This document shows, piece after piece, positions 1-6,495 of a stretch of 16,383 bases of DNA (position 1 is its first letter; the number at the start of each line of letters is the position of its first letter). Source of the DNA: an uncultured Eubacteriales bacterium (GTDB lineage Bacteria > Bacillota > Clostridia > UMGS1883); assembly GCA_905195005.1 (NCBI GenBank), contig CAJJUC010000034.1:1-16383 (forward strand). Direction: 5' to 3'. The notes under the pieces were generated by a model. It searched no databases. It was not told the DNA's origin and saw nothing but the letters and a program-made list of their open reading frames with translations. The position numbers and the translations under genes were made by a program.

Positions 1-482
1 GAGATATCGTCATCCTCTTCGACGGAAAGGGCATTGATAATGCTGCAGACCTCTCTCGTGCAGTCGCTTCTGCTCGCCCGGATACCGAGCACAACGTAAA
101 AGTTCTTCGTGAAGGCAAAGAAGCTGAAGTGAAGGTCAAACTTGACGCAGCTGCCGATACTTCAGTTGCTAAAGGCAAAGCCGCTGAAGAAGCTCGCGGT
201 CGTTTAGGCGTAACCGTCCGCGGTTTGAATGACGAAGAGAAGAAAAAATACGGTGACGGTCTCGTTGTCGTCGAATCTCATGGTCCTGCTTCCGAGGCCG
301 GAATCAAAGAAGGTGATGTCCTCTTATCCGTAGGCGGCAAGAAGATTCGCTCCTTCGAACAGTTCAAAGATGCTGTGAATGCTGCTGACAAGACACTAGC
401 TCTTCAAGTTGCTCGTGACGGAAGCAGAACATTCCTGGCCGTAAAACTTGATCCGAAAGACAAAAAAGAAGAGAAGAAATAA
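1..482 (+). CDS. HtrA/DegQ-type periplasmic serine protease, C-terminal fragment (two PDZ domains)
   Basis: The 5' part lies outside the window; the first full codon starts at base 3 and the gene ends at TAA 480-482. About 159 codons remain. The first ~45 residues read as the end of a PDZ domain (DIVILFDGKGI, then a helix and VKVLREGKE). A second complete PDZ follows, beginning RLGVTVRGL and including GPASEAGIKEGDVLLSVGGK and QVARDGSR. The Lys-rich tail KDKKEEKK closes the protein. Two tandem PDZ domains after a trypsin-like domain is the DegP/DegQ/MucD layout of Proteobacteria; Firmicutes HtrA usually has one PDZ. These proteases degrade or refold misfolded periplasmic proteins. The catalytic His-Asp-Ser domain is off-window, so activity cannot be judged. 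Codon use (GCT, CGT, CTT rich) differs from the AT-rich genes that follow. Confidence 0.85.
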   Translation, partial: DIVILFDGKGIDNAADLSRAVASARPDTEHNVKVLREGKEAEVKVKLDAAADTSVAKGKAAEEARGRLGVTVRGLNDEEKKKYGDGLVVVESHGPASEAGIKEGDVLLSVGGKKIRSFEQFKDAVNAADKTLALQVARDGSRTFLAVKLDPKDKKEEKK

Positions 483-502
483 TCTTTTTATTTAATTCAT
501 CT

Positions 503-540
503 AAGCTCGGCTTCTGCAACAGCGGTTGTCGAGCTTTTTG
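503..540 (+). terminator. Rho-independent terminator after the degQ-like gene
   Basis: Stem AAGCTCG (503-509) pairs with CGAGCTT (530-536), followed by a T run, 21 bases after the protease stop codon. Further complementarity in the loop may extend it. Clear as an intrinsic terminator of rightward transcription. Confidence 0.8.
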
Positions 541-852
541 TTTTAGGATTTCTTGGAATGAGACTATTTTGTTCGGTAGTCACAATAAATTATGTGAAAA
601 AGACCACAAAATCACCGCAACAATGCGGTATAGGATTGGTCAAAAATAGGTATCAATCATTAGATTTATACTTAAAAATCAATAAGTACAGTAAAAATCC
701 CTATAAGAAACTATTGTCTTAACTACCCTCAGTCCCTACAATGCATTTGTACGTTTTTAAAACTTAGACTCCTTTTAAGCCGAATTCGACGTCTTGATCG
801 GAAAGCTACAAGTTTCCAAGACGAATTGAGGAACAACGCCTCCGTAATTAGG
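541..852. other. Non-coding stretch with two hairpins
   Basis: No convincing ORF. A perfect 6-bp hairpin ACCGCA/TGCGGT (614-629, 4-base loop) sits near the start; it has no T run. A longer interrupted hairpin spans 783-827: AATT/AATT, CGTCTT/AAGACG and GGAAA/TTTCC, with bulges on the left arm. It ends about 26 bases before the next gene's first ATG, so it may be a leader structure or an old junction. The base composition changes from balanced to AT-rich across this stretch. Confidence 0.4.
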
Positions 853-1768
853 ATGGAAGAATTTATGTTGGACTATTTAAGAGAAGAATTCGCCGCTTAC
901 AGTAACGAACTGATCATTATTGGCGTTTTAATTATCGCCTTTGTCAGTTTCTATTCTCGTTTCTTTCTGAAAAGCAGCAAAAAGAAAAAACAGAGCTGCT
1001 TAAAATTTTTGAGCGCAGCAAATACAGAAAAATACTGTTCCCTATATTGATATATTTATTAAAGAACGCACCTGAAAATAAACTTGAAATCAGTCCTATC
1101 AATCTTGCAATAAGATGTGGTTTCCTATCAATTAAAATAAAAGAAAAAAGAAAATACAATGATTATATTGCATATAGAAACTGCATGAAAAATAAATTTA
1201 AAAATATGGAAAAATCAGATGATGAAGAAATAGTGAAAAGGAAGAATATAACAATATTTGTGAAACGGCACGTGTTATCTTACTTCCAGAATATTTAAAT
1301 ACAGTTAGTAAAAATAAAACAGTAACTAAAATCGAACTGAAAGATTTTGTATATCACAAAGAACTTAAAAACCGATATTATGAAATAATAAAAGAACAGA
1401 TGCAAGATAAATTCTGGTTTGATATTGTTATAAGACATTTTAAAATAAAACTAAAAAATTCAGATGAGAACTTATTCAAAGAATTTAACGCTTTGGAGTC
1501 GGAGAAAGATTTTAATACTGCATTAATTAATTTTAATTATTACTATGCTACAGAGTTAAAAAAGCTCGCCGATAAAAAAATCATGAAAATCAAAAAAACA
1601 TATGAAAAAAATATGTCTGATAATATTATCGACAAAGATTCACTTACCAGACTGTATAGATTTGATAAAGTTGAGTACTATAACAAAATAGAAATTATAG
1701 ATTTATTGGTCAGCACGGCAAATTTAATTGATCCCATAGACTTAGATACCAAGTCTGAAACATAATAC
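853..1768 (+). pseudogene. Unrecognised membrane-anchored protein, split by two apparent -1 frameshifts
   Basis: Three consecutive frames join into one plausible ~300-residue protein. Frame 1 (ATG at 853 or, with a better GGAAG site, 865) gives MLDYLREEF then a single membrane segment NELIIIGVLIIAFVSFYSRF and a Lys-rich stretch. Near 985-990 (six A) the sense switches to frame 3: TELLKIFERSKYRK, then a ~70-residue basic region. Near 1236-1240 it switches to frame 2: EEYNNICETARVILLPEYLN and onwards to a stop just before 1768. Adding one A to each run restores a continuous reading (KKKKTELLK and EIVKKEEYNN). The predicted protein is one N-terminal anchor plus a helical, charged cytoplasmic body. 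I recognise no family. The breaks could be real decay or homopolymer sequencing errors. Extremely AT-rich compared with the protease before it. Confidence 0.55.
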
Positions 1769-1875
1769 TTTTACCGGGGAAAAATTCAAAATAAAACTTT
1801 TCAGATGACTACTATCCCCTGTTCTGTACATATCTGAACAAAAACGAAAACCGAATATGTAAATTCAGCCTTTGA

Positions 1876-1904
1876 GAGTCACCCGTTTGGGTGGCTCTTT
1901 TTTT
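1876..1904 (+). terminator. Intrinsic terminator (first of a tandem pair)
   Basis: Stem GAGTCACCC / GGGTGGCTC (one T-G pair), loop GTTT, then seven T (1898-1904). A strong rightward terminator separating the broken gene from the cassette. Confidence 0.85.
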
Positions 1905-1917
1905 GTGCAAAAAATTC

Positions 1918-1949
1918 AAGAACAGATTCGCTGTGAGTCTGTTCTTTTT
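1918..1949 (+). terminator. Second tandem intrinsic terminator or attenuator upstream of the amidoligase
   Basis: Stem AAGAACAGA (1918-1926) / TCTGTTCTT (1938-1946) with the T run 1945-1949. It lies 98 bases before the amidoligase start. Two terminators in tandem insulate the cassette. I see no convincing promoter between 1950 and 2030, so this element could act as an attenuator in a leader transcribed from further upstream. Confidence 0.65.
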
Positions 1950-2046
1950 GTATATAGATATTAAATTTCGGAAAGGAGTGATATTTAAAAAGCGATTTAT
2001 CAGTCAAAACCTATTAAGTTGTCAAAAGATGAAAGGAGTTTTTAAA

Positions 2047-3261
2047 ATGACGGAAATCAAAAGAGAATGTGCAAGCTGTGGCGAGGTTATGAACGAGGAA
2101 GATATGCTGACAATCGGCGATAATTTTTACTGCAATGACTGTTCATTTATTTGTGAAAAGTGCGAATGTGCCGAATACATTGATAACGCTGTCGCAGTAC
2201 ATGAAGGGAATGATATTATTTGCTATGTATGCTCTGACTGTGCGGAAAATTCCGACAGCATATTCGGCTGCAGAGACTGCGGAAATTATTATTTTTCAAG
2301 CAGCAGATGGGGATATTATCATGACGAACCCGTCTGCAACAGTTGCTCCGACAATTATGGAATTTGCGATGAATGTGGGTACACGTTTTTAAATGATGAT
2401 TTGACGTTGGATTCAGACTCAGGCGATTATCTTTGTTCGGACTGTTACAGCAATGCAAACAGTGTTTCAAATATCGTCAATGAATATTACTACAAACCCA
2501 TCCCAATATTTTACGGAGATGATACCGGCAACTGTTTCCTCGGAGTTGAGTTGGAGGTAGATAATACGGACGGAACGGCAGACCTGACCGACATCTGCAA
2601 CCTTGCCCGTGAATTACAGAAAGATTATGATGAGCATATATATCTTAAGCATGACGGAAGTCTTTCAGACAACGGGTTCGAGATAGTCAGTCACCCGATG
2701 AGCCTTGATTATCATATGTCCGAATTTGCTTGGAAAGAAATCATGAACAAATGTGTTGATGCTTCGCTCCGTTCTCATAATACTGATTCCTGCGGTTTTC
2801 ATGTACATATTTCAAGAAGCTTTTTCGGAGTCTTTGAAGAAGAACAGGATTTAAACATTGCAAAGCTTTTGCTGCTTGTAAGCAGATTCTTTGAATCTCA
2901 TATTGTTAAGTTCACAAGAAGGCAAGCTTCCGAGCTTAATCGCTGGTGTGCAAAGCCCTCCGTCAAATATGAGGAAACCAATACAAACGAATCTGTTGTT
3001 GATAAAATGAAAACGGCTAAATCATGCGGCAGATATCAAGCAATAAATCTTCAAAATGAAAAAACCGTTGAATTCAGAATGTTCAAGGGAACGCTGAAAT
3101 ACAGCACTTTTATTGCCTCTCTGCAATTTGTTAAAGTTATCAGTGAATATGCCAAGACAGTTAAATTAAATGATATTCCGACTACTCAGTGGTCGGATAT
3201 TTTTATGCATTCGGATTACGCAGAATTAAGAAATTACATGAAAGAAAAGGAGTTGTTCTGA
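2047..3261 (+). CDS. Amidoligase family protein (GS-like fold) with four N-terminal zinc-ribbon modules
   Basis: 404 residues. The ATG at 2047 is chosen because AAAGGAG ends 8 bases before it; the upstream in-frame extension lacks such a site. Residues 8-133 hold four CxxC-x(17-22)-CxxC modules: C8/C11-C29/C32, C36/C39-C62/C65, C75/C78-C97/C100 and C107/C110-C130/C133, i.e. LIM/treble-clef-like zinc binders. Residues ~160-375 match the predicted amidoligase family (Pfam 'putative amidoligase enzyme'). Visible motifs are FLGVELEVDN (E168, E170), KHDGSL with FEIVSHPMS (D203, E212), CGFHVHIS (H252, H254) and TVEFRMFKGT (E342, R344). These acidic and basic residues fit the metal/ATP site of glutamine-synthetase-fold COOH-NH2 ligases. 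The expected reaction is ATP-dependent amide or isopeptide bond formation on an unknown peptide or protein; the zinc modules may bind it. The stop is 2 bases before the amidotransferase ATG, so the two are co-translated and probably cooperate. Family assignment is firm, substrate unknown. Confidence 0.85.
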   Translation: MTEIKRECASCGEVMNEEDMLTIGDNFYCNDCSFICEKCECAEYIDNAVAVHEGNDIICYVCSDCAENSDSIFGCRDCGNYYFSSSRWGYYHDEPVCNSCSDNYGICDECGYTFLNDDLTLDSDSGDYLCSDCYSNANSVSNIVNEYYYKPIPIFYGDDTGNCFLGVELEVDNTDGTADLTDICNLARELQKDYDEHIYLKHDGSLSDNGFEIVSHPMSLDYHMSEFAWKEIMNKCVDASLRSHNTDSCGFHVHISRSFFGVFEEEQDLNIAKLLLLVSRFFESHIVKFTRRQASELNRWCAKPSVKYEETNTNESVVDKMKTAKSCGRYQAINLQNEKTVEFRMFKGTLKYSTFIASLQFVKVISEYAKTVKLNDIPTTQWSDIFMHSDYAELRNYMKEKELF

Positions 3262-3263
3262 TT

Positions 3264-4139
3264 ATGTGTATTATTGTTGTGAAGAAAAAGGGCGTTAAAA
3301 TGCCCGGAACCGATATATTGCAAACATGCTTTACAAACAATCCTGACGGAGCAGGCGTCATGTGGAACGAAAACGGGGCTGTGAACATACGGAAGGGATT
3401 TATGACATGGGAATCATTCAAAGCATTTATATCCGAGCTTTCAAATCGCATTGACCTTACAAAGCACGGCGTTGTTATGCATTTTCGTATTACAACACAC
3501 GGAGAAACAACGAAACAGAATTGTCACCCCTTCCCTGTCAGTTCTAAAATCAGAGATGTCAGGAAAACGGAGGTTTTATCTGACCTTGGAGTTGCACATA
3601 ACGGTATTATTCCGATAAAATGCATTCACGGTCTTTCCGACACACAGACATACATTGTACGTCATCTTTCGAAGTACAGAAAGGCTCACAGAGCGTTCTA
3701 CAGAGATGTGTCAATGATGAATCATATTCAAACTGAAATCACCTCTAAGATGGCTTTCCTCGCTTCTGACGGCAGGATTTATACCATCGGTGATTTCAAT
3801 GAGGATAACGGCGTCTTGTACTCAAACTACTCATATCAGGTCAGCAAATACTGCTCATATTATGACCTTTGGGATAATTGGAATTCTCACGGCTATAGCA
3901 CAACGGAGAAAGAGCTTGCACCCATTTACGGATATATAGTTGATGAATCGGGGGAATTTATCGACTGCGACAGCTATGAGTACTATATAGATAAAGACCT
4001 TTGCGTGTACGAATATGACTATTTTGCCGACGCTGTATTAAAAATGCAGAATGCAGTCGCTTTCAATTACAGCGGATTGCTGTACAAATTCAACCGTGAT
4101 GAAGCATATCCTATGGAGGTGGAAAATATCAATGGTTAA
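3264..4139 (+). CDS. Class II (Ntn-type) glutamine amidotransferase-like protein
   Basis: 291 residues. The ATG at 3264 follows AAAGGAG at 3247-3253 and places Cys at position 2, the N-terminal nucleophile exposed when Met is removed; this decides the start over the longer in-frame reading. Class II glutaminase motifs are visible: MCIIVV, NNPDGAGVM (25-33), HFRITTHG (73-80, R75 for glutamine binding) and AHNGII (111-116, oxyanion Asn and Gly). This domain normally hydrolyses glutamine to supply ammonia. The C-terminal ~130 residues are Tyr/Asp-rich and unrecognised. Immediately downstream of the amidoligase, it most likely feeds ammonia to it or trims amide bonds. Such amidoligase plus GATase pairs are known in mobile and phage regions of Firmicutes (comparative-genomics work by Aravind's group). 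No synthase domain is fused, so the partner must be separate. Confidence 0.85.
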   Translation: MCIIVVKKKGVKMPGTDILQTCFTNNPDGAGVMWNENGAVNIRKGFMTWESFKAFISELSNRIDLTKHGVVMHFRITTHGETTKQNCHPFPVSSKIRDVRKTEVLSDLGVAHNGIIPIKCIHGLSDTQTYIVRHLSKYRKAHRAFYRDVSMMNHIQTEITSKMAFLASDGRIYTIGDFNEDNGVLYSNYSYQVSKYCSYYDLWDNWNSHGYSTTEKELAPIYGYIVDESGEFIDCDSYEYYIDKDLCVYEYDYFADAVLKMQNAVAFNYSGLLYKFNRDEAYPMEVENING

Positions 4140-4255
4140 ACTTTCAAAGGGCAACCGCCGACCTTGACGGGAAAAAGGTAAGATTCTATATTATTGATGA
4201 CATAGTTTTTGTTAGCGTAAGAATATTGATATGTCGGAAAGGATGCAAAAGATGA
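4132..4255 (+). pseudogene. Small ORF frameshifted near its start
   Basis: ATG 4132 has GGAGGTGG 12 bases upstream and overlaps the amidotransferase stop, as in a coupled operon. Its frame reads MVKLSKGNRRP and stops at once. The neighbouring frame continues without a stop as ATADLDGKKVRFYIIDD and on to TGA 4253-4255, which overlaps the ATG of the next gene (ATGA). Removing one G from the GGG after AAA at ~4146-4150 joins the two as MVKLSKATADLDGKK, a ~40-residue product. The precise overlaps at both ends suggest a genuine small gene damaged by one base. An alternative is that a second shift fused it to the following 55-residue protein. Function unknown. Confidence 0.4.
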
Positions 4256-4419
4256 ACACAATTAAAGAGTATCTGCTCGACCTGTATGAGATTGAACTTT
4301 TCAAATCAGAAATGTATCAGGGCAGACCGAGCAGAAAAGCAGAAGTGCAGACCGTCATGAAAAACATTCAAATACTTGACAGGCTGCTGAATATTATTGA
4401 GGAGGATTGCAATGAATAA
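4252..4419 (+). CDS. Small helical protein of unknown function (55 aa)
   Basis: The ATG at 4252 is preferred over ATG 4231 because GGAAAGG lies 8-10 bases before it. The product begins MNTIKEYLLDLYEIELFKSE and is predicted all-helical and charged, with a basic GRPSRKAE turn and a heptad-like C-terminal half (IQILDRLLNIIEED). It overlaps the recombinase start by 8 bases (stop inside ATGAATAA), showing translational coupling. It could be a small DNA-binding or accessory protein for the cassette, but no family is recognised. Confidence 0.6.
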   Translation: MNTIKEYLLDLYEIELFKSEMYQGRPSRKAEVQTVMKNIQILDRLLNIIEEDCNE

Positions 4420-5017
4420 CAGAGTTTTCGGATATATCAGAATTTCATCTCCAACCCAGAATGAAGCTTCACAGATTGCTGCCATGAGGGAATTCGGGAT
4501 TGATGACAGAGATATCTATATAGACAAAAAAAGCGGAAAAGACTTCGACAGAGAAGAATATCAGTTAATGCTGAGAAACATCAGAAAGGGCGATTTGGTT
4601 GTATTTCGTTCGCTTGACAGAATGGGAAGAAACTACACTCAAATCCAACAGCAGTGGAGATACATAACACAAACGCTTGAAGCTGACATAAAAATACTTG
4701 ATATTGATCTTTTGGACACTCGATGCGATAACAGCAGTCTGGACAGAAGATTCATCTGTGATTTGGTGCTTCAGATTCTGGCATTTGTGAGCGAAAAAGA
4801 AAGACAAAATATCAGGTACAGACAAGCAGTAGGGATAAAGGAAGCACATGCCAGGAATGTTAAATTCGGACGAAAGCAGCTTGAATTGCCAGACAACTTT
4901 GAAGAAGTTGCAAAGCTTTACTTGGCAGATAAAATCAAGGCTAAGGACGCGGTTTCAATGCTGAACATGAAAAGATCTTCATTTTATAAGCAAATAAACC
5001 TTTTTAGGAATAAGTAA
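4412..5017 (+). CDS. Serine recombinase, resolvase/invertase type
   Basis: 201 residues; ATG 4412 with GGAGG 7 bases upstream. The N-terminal catalytic domain shows GYIRIS with S12 at the place of the gamma-delta nucleophile Ser10, followed by PTQNEASQI (normally S/T-QxxSLxxQ). The FRSLDRMGRN block gives the active-site Arg pair R70/R73. The long E helix LVLQILAFVSEKERQNI is present. The C-terminal part has GRK-QLELPDNF and a helix-turn-helix (AKDAVSMLNMKRSSFYKQI) as in Tn3-type resolvases (~183 aa). It would cut and rejoin DNA at short crossover sites to resolve cointegrates, invert or excise segments. As last gene of the cassette it is probably the recombination module. I found no clear paired res or inversion site by eye. 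Complete and apparently intact. Confidence 0.92.
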   Translation: MNNRVFGYIRISSPTQNEASQIAAMREFGIDDRDIYIDKKSGKDFDREEYQLMLRNIRKGDLVVFRSLDRMGRNYTQIQQQWRYITQTLEADIKILDIDLLDTRCDNSSLDRRFICDLVLQILAFVSEKERQNIRYRQAVGIKEAHARNVKFGRKQLELPDNFEEVAKLYLADKIKAKDAVSMLNMKRSSFYKQINLFRNK

Positions 5018-5060
5018 AAAAATAGCAAAGGCAGAGTTTCCTTTGGAGGGAGCTCTGCCT
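5016..5060 (-). terminator. Terminator hairpin, T run on the minus side
   Basis: Stem AGGCAGAG (5029-5036) / CTCTGCCT (5053-5060). The A7 run 5016-5022 becomes a T run for leftward transcripts, with a 6-base gap. It directly follows the recombinase stop, so it may act in both directions, but the T run favours stopping leftward transcription from the minus-strand gene at 6000-5542. Confidence 0.6.
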
Positions 5061-5158
5061 GATGCTGATTTATTATGTTTACCTAAACAAAAACATCAAA
5101 GTTAAATGATATTGCCCACCTTTTAGCAGAAAAAATTTTACTGTTTATATGGTTGACA

Positions 5159-5193
5159 TAATGTATTCCTCGGGAAGATACATTATTTTTTTT
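5159..5193 (+). terminator. Intrinsic terminator downstream of the recombinase
   Basis: Stem TAATGTAT (5159-5166) / ATACATTA (5178-5185) directly followed by eight T (5186-5193). It ends rightward transcription from the amidoligase-recombinase cassette. Confidence 0.75.
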
Positions 5194-5541
5194 GATTTGC
5201 TGAAGATAAATTCCGATCCAAAAAGGATTGTTTTAAACAAAACCGCCCACCATTTTTGAAAGGCGCGCCGCCCTTAAGGGGCGTTCGGCAAGCCCTCGTT
5301 TAAGGGGTGATTTATCTTAGCTATGGATTTTGTTACTATTTTACATTGTATTACAGGATTTGTTTATTACATTAAAAATATATACCTGTAATCAAAAACT
5401 GTTCATAATAGTACACTTTTATAGGCAGCTATGCCGCCCCAAATACCTTAATTTTTCTGTCTGTAAATGTCAAGTTTGATATTATAGATGTTTATTTATT
5501 CGGCTGCATTTTTATAGACATTCCAGTCTTTCACATTAAAC
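5194..5541. other. Non-coding stretch with a GC-rich palindrome cluster and an inverted repeat
   Basis: No supported gene. In otherwise AT-rich DNA, 5262-5307 is a GC-rich island with the perfect palindrome CCCTTAAGGG (5271-5280), extended to CGCCC/GGGCG and flanked by GCCG/CGGC. A related imperfect copy, CCCTCGTTTAAGGGG, is at 5293-5307. Further on, ATTACAGG (5350-5357) and CCTGTAAT (5385-5392) form an 8-bp inverted repeat around a 27-base AT-rich loop. These could be recombination or protein-binding sites, or remnants of an insertion. Confidence 0.4.
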
Positions 5542-6000
5542 TTATTTGTATGTTCCACAATCTTTACAGAATTGAGTATTACTGTCATTTTTAGTGTTAC
5601 ATTTTTTACACACCCAACCACCATCAGAAGTTTTGCGAACGGTTGGAGCAGACGATGTCAAATATGATTTTTAGGGTTCTGTTTTCTTTTCTTCTTCAGG
5701 TGCTGTTTTTTTTAATAATTGATAGAGTTCATATGTATAACTGTTTGAGTATACAAGTTGGTCAATAATCTCTCTGCTTGAGTATACAAGTTGGTCAATA
5801 ATCTCTCCAAGAGCATATATTAACAAGCAAAAAATAAAACCAGTAATAACACCGCAAAGAAAAATAGTCCAGTTAAAACTTGGGTCGCTAAATGAATAAT
5901 CTCCTGGAATTGAAAATGTATTTCCTAAAACAATAGAACCTATAAAATCAAGAATAAACAACACTATTGATGTTCCTTTACATACTTTTCCAATGCCCAT
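5542..6000 (-). pseudogene. Two-TM membrane protein with a C-terminal zinc ribbon, interrupted by one in-frame TAA
   Basis: The ATG at 6000 follows AAGGAGG with 9-base spacing. The first 109 codons encode MGIGKVCKGT, membrane segment ~9-26, a loop, membrane segment ~45-63, a duplicated 11-residue unit EIIDQLVYSSR / EIIDQLVYSNS (~66-87), and an acidic-Lys tail ending KKTEP. TAA follows at 5671-5673. The same frame then stays open for 42 codons: a linker, then WVCKKC...FCKDCGTYK, a C131xxC134-x10-C145xxC148 zinc ribbon, ending at TAA 5542-5544. Such a terminal ribbon after a linker is typical of a complete small membrane protein, so one nonsense change (e.g. from CAA, GAA or AAA) most likely removed it. 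Alternatives are a sequencing error or stop-codon read-through. Function unknown. Confidence 0.65.
5741..5806 (-). repeat. Tandem 33-bp duplication inside the membrane-protein gene
   Basis: Units 5741-5773 and 5774-5806 are identical except one base (CTGTTTGAG versus CTGCTTGAG). The 33-base period keeps the frame and duplicates 11 residues (EIIDQLVYS-). The near identity points to a recent slippage or unequal-recombination event. Confidence 0.9.
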
Positions 6001-6028
6001 TAAAATCAACCTCCTTAATTTATGTTTT

Positions 6029-6057
6029 ATTATACCATATTAAGACATAAATTGCAA
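6029..6057 (-). promoter_or_regulatory. Sigma-A-type promoter for the membrane/zinc-ribbon gene
   Basis: On the minus strand: -35 TTGCAA (6057-6052), 17-base spacer, -10 TATAAT (6034-6029) preceded by TGG. The start codon is 29 bases downstream of the -10 with a strong AAGGAGG site between. Confidence 0.75.
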
Positions 6058-6102
6058 TTGTTTTCACAGAAAAGACACAAAAGAATATTTTTAAAATACA
6101 AC

Positions 6103-6131
6103 TTGATATTTTATCGAAAGTGTCCTATAAT
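6103..6131 (+). promoter_or_regulatory. Strong sigma-A-type promoter facing right
   Basis: -35 TTGATA (6103-6108), exact 17-base spacer, perfect -10 TATAAT (6126-6131). It diverges from the minus promoter at 6029-6057. No gene with a ribosome-binding site follows within 100 bases, so its product is probably the RNA described next. Confidence 0.75.
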
Positions 6132-6137
6132 TTAAAC

Positions 6138-6243
6138 ATACGCAAAAAACGGGGCTGCTATGTTTTGGTTTAACAGATGATGTAAGCCACAGCGTAATTT
6201 AAAACATTAAGAAGCCTCGGAGGTTCTTTCCTCTGAGGCTTCT
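6138..6243 (+). ncRNA. Candidate ~105-nt small RNA with its own promoter and 3' hairpin
   Basis: The start is placed ~7 bases after the -10 and the end after a strong hairpin (6210-6243): AGAAGCCTC with GAGG pairs CCTC with GAGGCTTCT, one mismatch, loop TTCTTT. The run after it is GTTTATCCC, so the T tract is weak. No start codon with a Shine-Dalgarno site and no ORF longer than a few codons exists inside. Possible folding: ACGC/GCGT and GCTG/CAGC enclose the middle, while ATGTTTT and AAAACAT can also pair, giving alternative or knotted structures. I do not recognise a known RNA family. Confidence 0.5.
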
Positions 6244-6330
6244 GTTTATCCCATAAAATTCTTATTTTATGCGTTTTTCATTTGACAGCGATTTTTGCAC
6301 CGTACTTGATAAAACCGCTTACACCTCAAT

Positions 6331-6495
6331 ATGACTGATTTTGTATGCGTTAAGTCCGATAATGACCCAATGGTGAGGGAGTGTCTGAAACATCGTTTAC
6401 TGACAAAACCTCTCACCGTAAAGCTACTCGATATTTCAAGGAACTATTGGCTGAATCACGGTATTTCTGATTGGGGGATTGTTATTGATGAATAA
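6331..6495 (+). pseudogene. Short ORF resembling the end of a TnsA-type transposon endonuclease domain
   Basis: 54 codons from ATG 6331 to TAA 6493-6495; no ribosome-binding site precedes the ATG, which suggests a 5'-truncated remnant. The core reads VKLLDISRNYWLNHGISDWG then IVIDE. This recalls the conserved 'KLEIERRYW...GIDWGIVTE' part of TnsA, the Tn7 transposase endonuclease subunit that cuts 5' ends, from my memory of the family. The stop overlaps the start of the next ORF in ATGAATAA, as expected for a tnsA-tnsB pair. Full TnsA is ~220-270 aa, so most of the protein is missing. It could instead be an unrelated small gene. Confidence 0.4.

Noticed and set aside
985..991. AAAAAAC as a programmed -1 frameshift signal
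   Set aside because: The heptamer is not in the X-XXY-YYZ register of the incoming frame; a lost A explains the shift more simply, and a second shift follows later.
1891..2046. N-terminal extension of the amidoligase from an upstream start
   Set aside because: It would begin inside the first terminator stem and read through the second hairpin; ATG 2047 has the only good ribosome-binding site.
5153..5184. TTGACA followed by TACATT as a promoter
   Set aside because: The spacer is about 20 bases and the region forms the terminator hairpin; no gene follows.
5262..5275. Cloning-vector sequence because of a GGCGCGCC rare-cutter site
   Set aside because: Flanking bases do not continue as any vector I recognise; probably natural.
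5741..5806. CRISPR-like repeat
   Set aside because: Only two adjacent copies without spacers, in frame within a gene.
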